Positions 9,768 to 17,502 of a stretch of DNA of 38,814 nucleotides are shown one piece after another; the stretch's first letter is position 1, and each line of letters begins with the position of its first letter. The position numbers and the translations under genes were made by a program. This DNA comes from Acidovorax sp. CF316. Lineage in GTDB: Bacteria > Pseudomonadota > Gammaproteobacteria > Burkholderiales > Burkholderiaceae_C. The stretch is from positions 1-38,814 of the forward strand of contig NZ_AKJX01000193.1 in assembly GCF_000276605.1 (NCBI RefSeq), in the 5' to 3' direction. The notes beneath the pieces were generated by a model, which had not been told where the DNA came from, made no database searches, and saw nothing but the letters and a program-made list of their open reading frames with translations.

Positions 9768-9832
9768 TTGACGGTGATTTGACGGTAAGGCCCTCCGTTT
9801 TTACGAAGGATTTACACCAAACTTCCTAGACT
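9768..9832 (+). promoter_or_regulatory. KdpE-like boxes and promoter of the ATP-grasp/C39 operon
   Basis: The order is TTGACG (9768-9773), 5 nt, TTGACG (9779-9784), 15 nt, TTTACG (9800-9805), 5 nt, TTTACA (9811-9816), 10 nt, and the -10-like TAGACT (9827-9832). All spacings equal those of the kdp promoter at 1378-1442. The proximal pair is an excellent KdpE-type site. The predicted start of transcription, about 9839, is 40 nt before the first ATG. Confidence 0.65.
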
Positions 9833-9878
9833 GGGTGCATGTTCAACACCTGCCAGCCGAGCCACACACGCGGGGCTC

Positions 9879-10229
9879 ATGCTGGCCATAGACATGCTGC
9901 AGAAATGCCCGAGCACCAGCCTGCACCGGATACCGGCGCTCCCTTTTACCGAGCCGGGCACCGATCCCAATCCATTGGTGGAGCTACCGCTCCTCACGCC
10001 ATGCGCCAATGCGCAAAGCTTGCGAACCACGCTGCATGCCGTGCTGGGGTCGCAGCTGCGCGGCTATGGCCTGGCCCTGGATCCTGTTCGCCAACTGGCG
10101 ACGGTCACCCTGCATGTCCATCTGGGAGACGTCGAGCAGACGATGCGCTGCCTGATGGCCGCATTGCCCACCGCCCAGTTTGGACGCATTGCCAAGATCG
10201 CCATGGACGAGGTGCGTCGGTGCCATTGA
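9879..10229 (+). CDS. Conserved-looking hypothetical protein, first gene of the ATP-grasp/C39 operon
   Basis: A 116-residue soluble protein I do not recognise. It has no signal peptide or membrane segment. The N-terminal half is proline-rich (residues 15-45); the C-terminal half (about 46-110) looks like a folded alpha/beta unit containing VTLHVHLGDVEQTMRCLMAA. That segment weakly recalls TLTLHVFFGVIEDPALAALA in the RLAN part of the ATP-grasp protein encoded downstream, which might mean a shared small domain. The start is the ATG at 9879, with only a weak GGGG upstream; an ATG at 9894 is an alternative. It is the first frame after the KdpE-like promoter and has G/C-rich third positions like its neighbours. 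Confidence 0.6.
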   Translation: MLAIDMLQKCPSTSLHRIPALPFTEPGTDPNPLVELPLLTPCANAQSLRTTLHAVLGSQLRGYGLALDPVRQLATVTLHVHLGDVEQTMRCLMAALPTAQFGRIAKIAMDEVRRCH

Positions 10230-10251
10230 AACCCTGCTGTCGGGTCAGCAA

Positions 10252-10270
10252 GCCGGCCATTGGGGCCGGC
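10252..10270 (+). other. Stem-loop in the operon spacer
   Basis: GCCGGCC (10252-10258) pairs with GGCCGGC (10264-10270) around a 5-nt loop. It lies between the 116-residue gene and the 40-residue gene. There is no T-tract, so it is more likely an mRNA-processing or stability element than a full terminator. Confidence 0.3.
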
Positions 10271-10310
10271 CCCCTTGCCTGCCTGCAGGGCGGCGTTGGG
10301 GTGCTGTGCC

Positions 10311-10433
10311 ATGGATGACTGGCTGCATGTGCTGCTCGCTCTTCTGGTGCTGGTGGCGCCGATTGCAACGGGATGGCTGGCTTTGAAGCTGTCCGATCGC
10401 AGGGAGCGAAAGTCCCGCCGGAGCTTGCGATGA
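10311..10433 (+). CDS. Small single-span membrane protein (40 aa)
   Basis: A 40-codon frame beginning MDDWLHVLLALLVLVAPIAT, with one transmembrane helix (residues about 4-26) and a strongly basic tail (KLSDRRERKSRRSLR). By the positive-inside rule the tail should face the cytoplasm. The TGA overlaps the ATG of the acetyltransferase/peptidase gene (ATGA at 10430-10433), a sign of coupled translation and of a real gene. I see no strong Shine-Dalgarno (GTTGGGG about 10 nt upstream). Function unknown. It could anchor the downstream enzymes to the membrane or be a peptide on which they act. Confidence 0.55.
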   Translation: MDDWLHVLLALLVLVAPIATGWLALKLSDRRERKSRRSLR

Positions 10434-11542
10434 AGCGAGCGATCCAGGGCCAGGAGGTCGAATTGGCCAGCGTTGAAGACCTGGAAAAACTGGACGGACT
10501 TGAGCGTTCGGCGTTCGAGAGCGATCGGATTTCCCGGCGCAGTTGGCAGCGAATGCTGGCCAGTCCTTCGGCCCGTGTCCTGGTCAGCAGGTCCAAGGAT
10601 GCGCTGGAGGGTGCCTGCGTGGTGTTGCGCCGCAAAGGCTCGTCGGTGGCGCGTCTGTACTCCATTGCGGTGGCGCCGGCGGCGCGGGGTTCGGGGATCG
10701 CCGCGAAGCTGCTGGGCGCAGCGCTGAGCGATGCACGGCGCTCGGGGTGCGCGGTACTGCGGCTTGAAAGCCGTCTGGACAACGCGGCTGCACACCGCCT
10801 CTTCGAACGCCATGGGTTCTCGCAATCGGGGCGCAAGGCGGCGTACTACGAGGATGGCGAGGACGCCCTGTGCTTTCAGCGGGACCTGTTCGACGGAGCG
10901 CTGATGCAAGGTGGTGTCGCGCACCGGGTGCGCCACTATGCCCAGACGCTCGATTTCACCTGCGGACCTTGCGCGCTGCTGATGGCCATGTCGGCGATGG
11001 ACCCTTCCACCCCCGTGAACCAGGCCGCAGAGATCCGCTTGTGGAGAGAGGCCACCACGGTCTTCATGGCGGCCGGCCATGGCGGCTCTGGGCCGTTCGG
11101 GCTGGCGCGCTCCGCACTGAAGCGCGGCTTTGGCGTGTCGGTGTATGCGGCCGCTGGCGCATCCCTGTTCATGGACAGCGTGCGTGACCAGCACAAGAAG
11201 GACGTCATCCAGCTGGTGGAGAACGACTTCCGATCCGAGCTGGTGGAACATCAAGTTCCCATCTACGCGCGGCCTGTGTCTCCCGAAAGCCTGATCGATC
11301 ATCTGCGCGCGGGGCGCCTGCCCATCGTGCTCATCAGCCTGTGGCGGCTCCACCGCGAGAAAACGCCCCATTGGGTGGTGATTGTCGGCTTCGATGGAGC
11401 AGTGTTTCGCGTCCTCGACCCCATGGCCCGCTCCAGCGATCCCGATGGAGGCATGTCCATCAGCCTGGGTGAATTCAAGAAGATCGCCAGATACGGGCGC
11501 CGAAGGCGCACGGCGGCGGTCGTCATCTCTGGAAAGAAATAA
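10430..11542 (+). CDS. GNAT acetyltransferase fused to C39-like cysteine peptidase
   Basis: A 370-residue two-domain protein. Residues about 5-150 form a GNAT fold with the acetyl-CoA loop RGSGIA (from Arg86) and the late motif AAHRLFERHGF. Residues about 165-365 form a C39/papain-like peptidase of the DUF3335 type: the Cys box YAQTLDFTCGPCAL with Cys178, the His box HWVVIVGF with His314, and Asp330 in VLDP, so the triad appears intact. This fusion is known to occur next to RLAN-type RimK-like ligases, as it does here (the ligase starts 1 nt after its stop). Comparative genomics suggests peptide or amide modification; I know of no characterised reaction. The ATG at 10430 overlaps the preceding small gene. 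No signal peptide. Confidence 0.85.
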   Translation: MKRAIQGQEVELASVEDLEKLDGLERSAFESDRISRRSWQRMLASPSARVLVSRSKDALEGACVVLRRKGSSVARLYSIAVAPAARGSGIAAKLLGAALSDARRSGCAVLRLESRLDNAAAHRLFERHGFSQSGRKAAYYEDGEDALCFQRDLFDGALMQGGVAHRVRHYAQTLDFTCGPCALLMAMSAMDPSTPVNQAAEIRLWREATTVFMAAGHGGSGPFGLARSALKRGFGVSVYAAAGASLFMDSVRDQHKKDVIQLVENDFRSELVEHQVPIYARPVSPESLIDHLRAGRLPIVLISLWRLHREKTPHWVVIVGFDGAVFRVLDPMARSSDPDGGMSISLGEFKKIARYGRRRRTAAVVISGKK

Positions 11543-11543
11543 A

Positions 11544-13073
11544 TTGTCCTCAGAACACGTCATCGTTGTAGAAAAGCTCGCCGACTTCCGATGGGATGAC
11601 TCGGAACTCAAGGTCATCACCGCAGACCAGTTCGTGGCAGAGGAGCCAGGGGCTCGCGGGCAACTGCGCAAGGTCACCAACCTGTGCCGGACCTACGGGT
11701 ACCTGAGCATGGGGTACTACTGCTCCCTGCTCGCGGAGGCCCGGGGCGACCGCGTGACCCCGAGCGTGGACACCATCCTCAGCCTGCAGCGCAAGCGCAT
11801 GCAACCGGCCGCCCTGGCCCAGCTCAACCGGCTGATCGGCCCGCTCAGGGAAATACCCAGGTCGGTGAACACCTTGACGCTGCACGTGTTCTTCGGCGTC
11901 ATCGAGGACCCGGCCCTGGCAGCACTGGCGCGCAAGAGTTTCGAGCTGTTTCGCTGCCCGTTGATGCAGATCACGCTGGAGCGGCAAGAGCAGTCCCTGA
12001 GTTGGCAGATTGGCGACATGCAGGCGCTGGACCTGCGCGATGTGGATGCGGCGCGCGATGAGGTCTTCGTGCAGGCGCTGCGCCAGTACACACGCCGCAG
12101 CTGGCGCCCCATGATCGCCATGCCCTTGCCGAGGATGGACCTGGCCGTCTTGCACGACCCCTCCGATCCGCTGCCGCCGTCCAACCTCAAGACGCTCAGG
12201 AAGCTGGTCGACGTGGGACAGGACATGGGCATCGCAGTCGAGCTCATCGAGAAGAAGGATTTCTCGCGCCTGACCCAGTTCGACGCGCTCTTCATCCGCG
12301 AGACCACGGCGGTCACGCACCACACCTTCCAGTTCGCCAAGAAGGCCGTGGCCGAAGGCATGCCGGTCATTGATGACCCGGTGTCCATCCTGCGTTGCAC
12401 CAACAAGGCCTTTCTGGCCGAAATCCTGCGCGAGAACTCCATCGCGACGCCCATGACCCACATGGCCAGCCGGCGCACCATTGGCGACATGCACAACCGG
12501 CTGACCTACCCGCTGGTCGTGAAGGTGCCAGACGGAGCGTTCAGCCGAAGCGTCAAGAAGGCGGACAGCTTTGAGCACCTTCAGGACATCGCAAAGGACA
12601 TGCTCAAGGAGTCCGAAATCATCCTGCTGCAGGAGTTCATGTACACGGACTTCGACTGGCGCATCGGCGTGCTCGCGGGGCAGCCGGTCTTTGCGGCAAA
12701 GTACTTCATGTGCGATGGCCACTGGCAGATACTGCAGCACGCCGACAATGGAAAGTACACCGAGGGTCGGGTACAGGCGGTGCCCCTGGATGAGGTACCG
12801 CCAGAGGTGCTGCATGCCGCTGTCAGCTCGACGCGTCTGGTGGGCAACAGCTTTTACGGCGTGGATCTGAAATCCACCGCCTCTGGCGTCTTTGTCATCG
12901 AGATCAACGACAATCCCAACCTCGATGTCGGTGTAGAAGACGCGGCCTTGGGCGATGCGCTTTACGTGATGCTGCTTTCGCACTTTTTGAAGCAGGTAGA
13001 GCTTCGATTCAACTCAAGTACCGCACGGCCGATCAAGCAAGGCGCTCCCTTTCTCGCACTGGCCGTCGGGTAG
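11544..13073 (+). CDS. RimK-like ATP-grasp ligase with RLAN N-terminal domain
   Basis: A 509-residue protein. Residues 1 to about 200 match the RLAN (RimK-like ATP-grasp N-terminal) type, with LCRTYGYLSMGYYCSLLAEA and TLTLHVFFGVIEDPAL. The C-terminal half (about 215-490) is an ATP-grasp amide/peptide ligase with the nucleotide-binding strand PLVVKVPDG (from about 323), LLQEFMYTDFDWRIGVL, and the metal-binding end FVIEINDNPNLDVGVED. It should activate a carboxylate as acyl-phosphate and join it to an amine; the substrate is unknown. I choose TTG at 11544 (MSSEHVIVVEKL), 1 nt after the peptidase stop, with GGAAAG 7 nt upstream; the frame extends further upstream but only into the peptidase gene. 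Confidence 0.85.
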   Translation: MSSEHVIVVEKLADFRWDDSELKVITADQFVAEEPGARGQLRKVTNLCRTYGYLSMGYYCSLLAEARGDRVTPSVDTILSLQRKRMQPAALAQLNRLIGPLREIPRSVNTLTLHVFFGVIEDPALAALARKSFELFRCPLMQITLERQEQSLSWQIGDMQALDLRDVDAARDEVFVQALRQYTRRSWRPMIAMPLPRMDLAVLHDPSDPLPPSNLKTLRKLVDVGQDMGIAVELIEKKDFSRLTQFDALFIRETTAVTHHTFQFAKKAVAEGMPVIDDPVSILRCTNKAFLAEILRENSIATPMTHMASRRTIGDMHNRLTYPLVVKVPDGAFSRSVKKADSFEHLQDIAKDMLKESEIILLQEFMYTDFDWRIGVLAGQPVFAAKYFMCDGHWQILQHADNGKYTEGRVQAVPLDEVPPEVLHAAVSSTRLVGNSFYGVDLKSTASGVFVIEINDNPNLDVGVEDAALGDALYVMLLSHFLKQVELRFNSSTARPIKQGAPFLALAVG

Positions 13074-13340
13074 CAGCGGGATGCAGTTGCCGCAAGCGGG
13101 CCGGTCGACAGGGCATTTCAACGCTGACAAGGTCGTGGTCGTTTCCGGGCCCCACCCTGTGCCATAGGTTCGCCATCGCAGCAAGCAAGGGTTCCTGGGC
13201 GTGCGAGATCGCAGCGAGCGAGCGCCTGATTCGCTCCGCAACGGCTCGGACCCTGTCCTTGGTGCGCCGACGGAGGCTGTGTTTGCTCCTTGCTTTCCTG
13301 TCGTCGCTGCAGTCCACGCAGCGTTGGAGAAGATCGGGCA
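13074..13340 (+). other. Intergenic space between the ATP-grasp gene and kup
   Basis: The two genes converge on this 267-bp stretch. I find no convincing protein family and no T-tracted terminator. A 28-codon frame (13081-13167) starts 7 nt after the ligase stop behind AGCGGG; it is listed among the findings only, because such short frames arise often by chance. Confidence 0.5.
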
Positions 13341-15215
13341 TCAGATTTGCACGCGCGTTCCCAGTTCCACCACTCCATTGTGTGGAAGCCTCAGGAAATC
13401 CCCGATGCTGCCGGCATTGCGTGCCATGGTTGCGAACAGCGCCTCGCGCCAGTGCGCCATTCCTGCTCCCCGGGTCGGGATCACGATCTCTCGGCTCAGG
13501 AAATAGGACAGCTGGAATTCGTCGATCAGCAGGCCTTCCTTCGCGCAGAGGCGAAGTGCGCGCGGCACGTCGGGCTCATCCTTGAAACCGAAATTCACCT
13601 GGACTTTCCAGAATCCGTCGACCAGCGGTTCCACATGCAGCCGTTCTTCCTGCGGCACCCAAGGTACCTCCTGGAACCGCACGGTGAGAATAAGGTTCTG
13701 CTCATGCAGCACTTGGTAGTGCTTGAGGTTATGCATCAACGCCTGGGGGACGGTATCGGGGTTGGCGACGGCATACACCGCGGTCCTGGGCGTGCGGCGC
13801 ACGTTCTCGTCGACTGCCAGCGTGGTGATGAATGGCAGCAGCTCCGGATCGTCACGCTGGATGTGCTCCATCAGCAATTCCCGGCCACGCCGCCAGGTCG
13901 CCATGACCACGAAGATCACGCCGCCCAACACAATCGGGAACCAGCCTCCCTGCCAGAACTTCAGCGCACACGAAACCACCAGTACGGCATCAATCAGCAA
14001 GAAGGCACCTGTCGCGGCCAAAGCCAGTGGCAACGGATATCCCCATGCATGCCGGACTACGAAGAAGGTCAGCAAGGTGGTGATGAGCATCGTGACCGTC
14101 ACAGCGATGCCATATGCGGAGGCCAGTGCCGAAGAGCTTCCGAAGCCCACCATGGCCAGCAGCACCGCCACCATCACCGCCCAGTTCACAAACGGAACGT
14201 AGATCTGCCCCACCTCGTTCTCAGAAGTGTGGAAGATTCGCATGCGGGGCAGCAGCCCGAGTTGGATGGCCTGCTTCGTCAGCGAGTAGGCGCCGGAGAT
14301 CGTGGCTTGGGATGCAATCACCGAAGCCAGGGTTGCCAGCACGACGGCGGGTATCAGCCAGGAAGTCGGAAAGAGGTTGAAGAACGGGTTTCCGAGTGAG
14401 GAGGGATCGCTCATGAGAAGCGCCCCCTGTCCCATGTAGTTGAGCGCCAGCGCGGGCAAAACGAAGGTGTTCCAGGCCAGGCGAATCGGCTTTTTGCCGA
14501 AATGCCCCATGTCTGCGTACAGAGCCTCGGCTCCCGTCAGTGCCAGAACGATCGCCCCCATGACGACGAACAGGTGCCATCCACGGGCCTGCATGAACTC
14601 CAAGGCACGCAGCGGGTTGACCGCCGCCAGGATCGCCGGATTCTGGATGATTTGCACCAGGCCCGTGATGGCGAGGACAGAGAACCAGAGGACGACGACC
14701 GGACCAAACAGCTTGCCTACGATGGCCGTACCATAGCGTTGCCCGAGGAACAGGCCTACGATCACGGCGGTCGAGATGGGCAGTACGTAGGGTTTGAGTG
14801 CAGGCGTGATGGTTTCCAGCCCTTCCACAGCGCTCAACACCGATATCGCCGGCGTGATCACGGCGTCTCCGTAGAAAAGGGCCGCGCCCAGGACGCCCAC
14901 CAGCAAAAGAATGGTGTGGCGCCGAGGGGTGCTGCCAGCTGCCTTCGCAGCGAGCGCGGTCAGTGCCATGATTCCGCCTTCCCCCCGGTTGTTGGCGCGA
15001 AGGATCAGGACGACGTACTTGAGTGTCACTACGACCATCAGCGCCCACAGGATCGTCGAGACAGCGCCAACGATGTTCGCTGCGTCAAGCGCGAGCGAGT
15101 GGGCCGAATTGAAGACCTCCTTCATGGTGTACAGGGGGCTTGTGCCGATGTCTCCGTAGACGACTCCCAGTGCACTGAGGGTAAGAACTCCCAAGCCTTG
15201 CCGCGGTGGTTGCAT
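13341..15215 (-). CDS. kup: Low-affinity potassium transporter Kup
   Basis: A 624-residue inner-membrane K+/H+ symporter of the KUP/HAK/KT family (E. coli Kup has 622). It opens with [20 protein letters not shown], the family signature. Further conserved parts are [35 protein letters not shown] and [16 protein letters not shown] loops. About twelve transmembrane helices fill residues 10-450, and a cytoplasmic C-terminal domain follows. I start it at the ATG at 15215 with AGAAGG about 8 nt upstream; the longer open frame (to 15326) adds a non-family N-terminus. It converges on the ATP-grasp operon. I see no TTTACG boxes upstream, so it is probably constitutive or under other control. Confidence 0.95.
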   Translation of the reverse strand: MQPPRQGLGVLTLSALGVVYGDIGTSPLYTMKEVFNSAHSLALDAANIVGAVSTILWALMVVVTLKYVVLILRANNRGEGGIMALTALAAKAAGSTPRRHTILLLVGVLGAALFYGDAVITPAISVLSAVEGLETITPALKPYVLPISTAVIVGLFLGQRYGTAIVGKLFGPVVVLWFSVLAITGLVQIIQNPAILAAVNPLRALEFMQARGWHLFVVMGAIVLALTGAEALYADMGHFGKKPIRLAWNTFVLPALALNYMGQGALLMSDPSSLGNPFFNLFPTSWLIPAVVLATLASVIASQATISGAYSLTKQAIQLGLLPRMRIFHTSENEVGQIYVPFVNWAVMVAVLLAMVGFGSSSALASAYGIAVTVTMLITTLLTFFVVRHAWGYPLPLALAATGAFLLIDAVLVVSCALKFWQGGWFPIVLGGVIFVVMATWRRGRELLMEHIQRDDPELLPFITTLAVDENVRRTPRTAVYAVANPDTVPQALMHNLKHYQVLHEQNLILTVRFQEVPWVPQEERLHVEPLVDGFWKVQVNFGFKDEPDVPRALRLCAKEGLLIDEFQLSYFLSREIVIPTRGAGMAHWREALFATMARNAGSIGDFLRLPHNGVVELGTRVQI

Positions 15216-15547
15216 TCTGGACCTTCTTTTGAGTGAAGCTGGCCAGGCGGCCTTTGCGGGGTATGGGGGGACTTGGCCAGCATGGTGGTGCGGCGATGCG
15301 CTTTCAATGCCCTTCCTTGCAGACATCCTGGCCCCGGTTCAACGGCGCCCTGCCATATTGCCACGGGTTGAACGCGGCATGGTGGTGGCTTGCCAACGGA
15401 CGGCGCGACATCAAGCCGCATCGGTTGCAAGACGATCTGCCATCCCATGGGCAAGGCACACCTGGGCAGAGTTCGTGGCCTTCCTCCATGGCATCGTGGC
15501 CAACCCGCCGCCCGGCCGTTGCGGCCCACCGGCAACCTGGCGGGCGC
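15216..15547 (-). other. kup upstream region, no gene seen
   Basis: 332 bp between kup and the end of the next minus-strand gene; it should hold the kup promoter. An 8-bp inverted repeat, GCTGGCCA (15238-15245) and TGGCCAGC (15274-15281), could fold in the kup leader just before its ribosome site. I do not recognise a riboswitch, and the open frames here lack family features. Confidence 0.4.
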
Positions 15548-16309
15548 TCAGGCGGCTGCGGCGGGCCTTGCTGCCCAGGTGTCCTTCTTGCCGCGCATGC
15601 CCACGGGCAGCGCCAGCCCCACCCGGTGGCGCGACAGGGGGCCGGCAGGTTCCAGGTGGGCGAGCATCAGCGTGGCGGCGTCGGCATACGGGACGATCAT
15701 CTCCGGCACCTTGGATGCGAAAACCAGCAGGAGCAGGGGGGCCGGCAGCGCGCTGGCAAAACCCGCAATGCGCACCGGCAGCTGCTCCGTGGACAGCCGC
15801 ATCCGTGCCAGGCCGAGCGCGGCCTGCTCGACCATGGGGCCGGGGCACAGCATGCGCCAGTCCAGCGGCGATGCGCAGATGCGCTCGTAGTTCTTGCCGT
15901 GCGGCCAGTAGGTGTCGCGCACCTTGGGCAGGGCCACGCCCTTGCGGCCGGTCTGGCCGATGTCCAGCGCCGCGGCACCGCCCAGGAACCAGCAGACGGG
16001 TCGCTCCACGGCGGGCAGCGACTCGACGCCTTCGACGATGCGCTCCACCAGGTCCACGAAGACCTGGCCCTCGGTGACCATGCCCGCGCAGTTGATGAGC
16101 GCGTCGTGGCCGCGGACGATGCTTGCCAGGTCTCCCGCGGCGATCTGGCCGAGGTCGGCCTGGTGCACGGTGACCAGCGATCGGGTCTCCGCAGGCATTT
16201 TGGAGGGATTGCGGACCAGCACGGAGACCTGGTGGCCGGCAGTGACGGCCTGTTCGAGCACGTGGCGGCCGAGGGAGCCGGTGGCGCCGAGGATGAGGAT
16301 GCGTTTCAT
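15548..16309 (-). CDS. NAD(P)-binding, NmrA/atypical-SDR-like protein
   Basis: A 253-residue protein with a Rossmann N-terminus, MKRILILGATGSLGRHVLEQ. The GATGSLG loop at residues 8-14 is typical of atypical short-chain dehydrogenases of the NmrA or NAD(P)H-binding type. NPSKMPAE around residues 38-45 follows the second strand, and a later stretch (DTYWPHGKNYERIC) holds the Tyr and Lys region. Family members include redox sensors, epimerases and quinone- or flavin-related oxidoreductases; the substrate cannot be read from sequence. The ATG at 16309 is directly before the Rossmann strand. It appears monocistronic, and its C-terminus (KKDTWAARPAAAA) is low-complexity. Confidence 0.7.
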   Translation of the reverse strand: MKRILILGATGSLGRHVLEQAVTAGHQVSVLVRNPSKMPAETRSLVTVHQADLGQIAAGDLASIVRGHDALINCAGMVTEGQVFVDLVERIVEGVESLPAVERPVCWFLGGAAALDIGQTGRKGVALPKVRDTYWPHGKNYERICASPLDWRMLCPGPMVEQAALGLARMRLSTEQLPVRIAGFASALPAPLLLLVFASKVPEMIVPYADAATLMLAHLEPAGPLSRHRVGLALPVGMRGKKDTWAARPAAAA

Positions 16310-16640
16310 GGGGTCTGGATGGGTTGGTGTGGAGGGCTTCGAGAGCCTGGCCGCGATCATTCCATGCAGTCCCTTGGAAGTCACCGCCCCTCTCGGTGAT
16401 GCGGTGGCGGGGTGGTGAATTTGTTCACGGCTTGGGTTGCATTTGTTGCCTTGCTTGCTGGTGCTTTTGGGGGGGCTTGGCGGGGTTTGTGATGGATTTC
16501 ACGGAACGTTTTTTGTGGTGGGTGGGTGCCTGATCACGCTGCGCGGCCAGCGGCCCACGCCCAGCACCGAGCAACTGATCGGTTGCATCCGCCAGGTGGC
16601 GGGCGGCATGCGCAGGGCGCCACGCGCCAAGCCTGGCGCC
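16310..16640. other. Gene-free stretch between two minus-strand genes
   Basis: 331 bp with no credible gene. Directly downstream of the IclR stop codon (on the minus strand) TGGCGCC (16634-16640) pairs with GGCGCCA (16616-16622) around an 11-nt loop. This may end or stabilise the IclR transcript, although no T-run follows. The rest is G/T-rich on the plus strand and presumably contains the promoter of the gene at 15548-16309. Confidence 0.4.
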
Positions 16641-17405
16641 TCAGTTCCAGGTCCGCGCCAACGCCGCGGCCGCTGCCTGCAGGCGCGGCAGCTTGTCCAG
16701 CGCCTGCGCCAGCGACATGCGTGCCACGGGGGCCTGCAGTGCCACGGCGCAGCGGATGCTCTTGCCGTCGGCACCGCGCACCGGCACAGCCACGCAGACC
16801 AGGCCTTCGACGAACTCTTCGGCATCCACCGCATAGTCGTCCTTGCGGATGCGCCTGAACTCCGCATCGAGTGCGGCGCGCGTGGTCAGCGTGGTGGCGG
16901 TGTGGCGCGTGAGGGCCAGGCCTTCGAGCAGCCGGTTGCGCTGGCCCGCAGCCATGTGCGCGAGCAGCAGCTTGCCACTGGCAGAGCAGTGCACCGGCAC
17001 GCGCGTGCCGGGCCGCAGCTGCATCTGCAGCGGAAAGGCCGACTCGATGCGGTCCAGGTACACCACCTCGACACCCGACAGGGCGGTGAAGTTGCAGCTC
17101 TCGCCCACCTCGGCCACCAGTTGGCGCAGCACGGCATGGCGCACGCCCTGTTGCGTGCTGCCGGCCAGCGTGGCCTCGGCCAGGCGCAGCAGGCGCGGTG
17201 CGGGCGCATAGCGCCGGCCGTCGGGCTCGCGCGCCAGCAGCCCGCCGGATTCCAGCTGCACCAGCAGCCGGTGCACGCTGGGCTTGGGCCAGCCGCTGGC
17301 GGCCACGGCCTCGGCCAGCGTGAGCGGGCGCGCCTCGCGCACCAGCACCTCGAGCAGGTCGAACAGGCGCAGGCCGGGCGATGTGGTGGCGGTGTTTTCT
17401 GTCAT
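16641..17405 (-). CDS. IclR-family transcriptional regulator
   Basis: 254 residues. The N-terminal winged helix-turn-helix (about 10-75) contains LRLFDLLEVLVREARPLTLA and GWPKPSVHRLLVQLESGGLL, the IclR recognition helix region. The C-terminal effector-binding (GAF-like) domain, about 85-250, has YLDRIES, RVPVHCSASGKLLLAHM and YAVDAEEFVEGLVCVAVPV. IclR proteins commonly control an adjacent catabolic operon and bind its substrate or an intermediate. It is divergent from the five-gene operon beginning at 17503, so it is the likely regulator of that operon and of itself. Confidence 0.9.
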   Translation of the reverse strand: MTENTATTSPGLRLFDLLEVLVREARPLTLAEAVAASGWPKPSVHRLLVQLESGGLLAREPDGRRYAPAPRLLRLAEATLAGSTQQGVRHAVLRQLVAEVGESCNFTALSGVEVVYLDRIESAFPLQMQLRPGTRVPVHCSASGKLLLAHMAAGQRNRLLEGLALTRHTATTLTTRAALDAEFRRIRKDDYAVDAEEFVEGLVCVAVPVRGADGKSIRCAVALQAPVARMSLAQALDKLPRLQAAAAALARTWN

Positions 17406-17502
17406 GAATCTCTGATTCCGAGACGTAATAAGAAAATATTCCGGGATTTATAAGGCCTGCCCTACAGTGGGCGCAACCCCTCTCCCGGACATACCCCCGC
17501 CC
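17406..17502. promoter_or_regulatory. Divergent promoter/operator between IclR gene and SDR operon
   Basis: A 97-bp AT-rich spacer. It holds a direct repeat ATTCCG (17415-17420 and 17438-17443, 23 bp apart), an imperfect palindrome GAAAATATTCC (17432-17442), and a rightward -10 candidate TATAAG (17449-17454) without a good -35. The layout suits activator- or repressor-controlled transcription by the neighbouring IclR protein. The exact operator is inferred. Confidence 0.4.

Noticed and set aside
9839..10318. A 159-codon frame in the ATP-grasp operon, starting at the predicted transcription start
   Set aside because: It overlaps the better 116-residue frame, has no ribosome site and shows no fold-like hydrophobic pattern.
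13201..13506. A 101-codon frame between the ATP-grasp gene and kup
   Set aside because: It runs antisense into the kup C-terminus and has no recognisable features.
15216..15547. A riboswitch or second-messenger leader upstream of kup
   Set aside because: Apart from one inverted repeat I see no conserved core of the known ydaO (c-di-AMP) or other riboswitch classes, and c-di-AMP riboswitches are not expected in this group.
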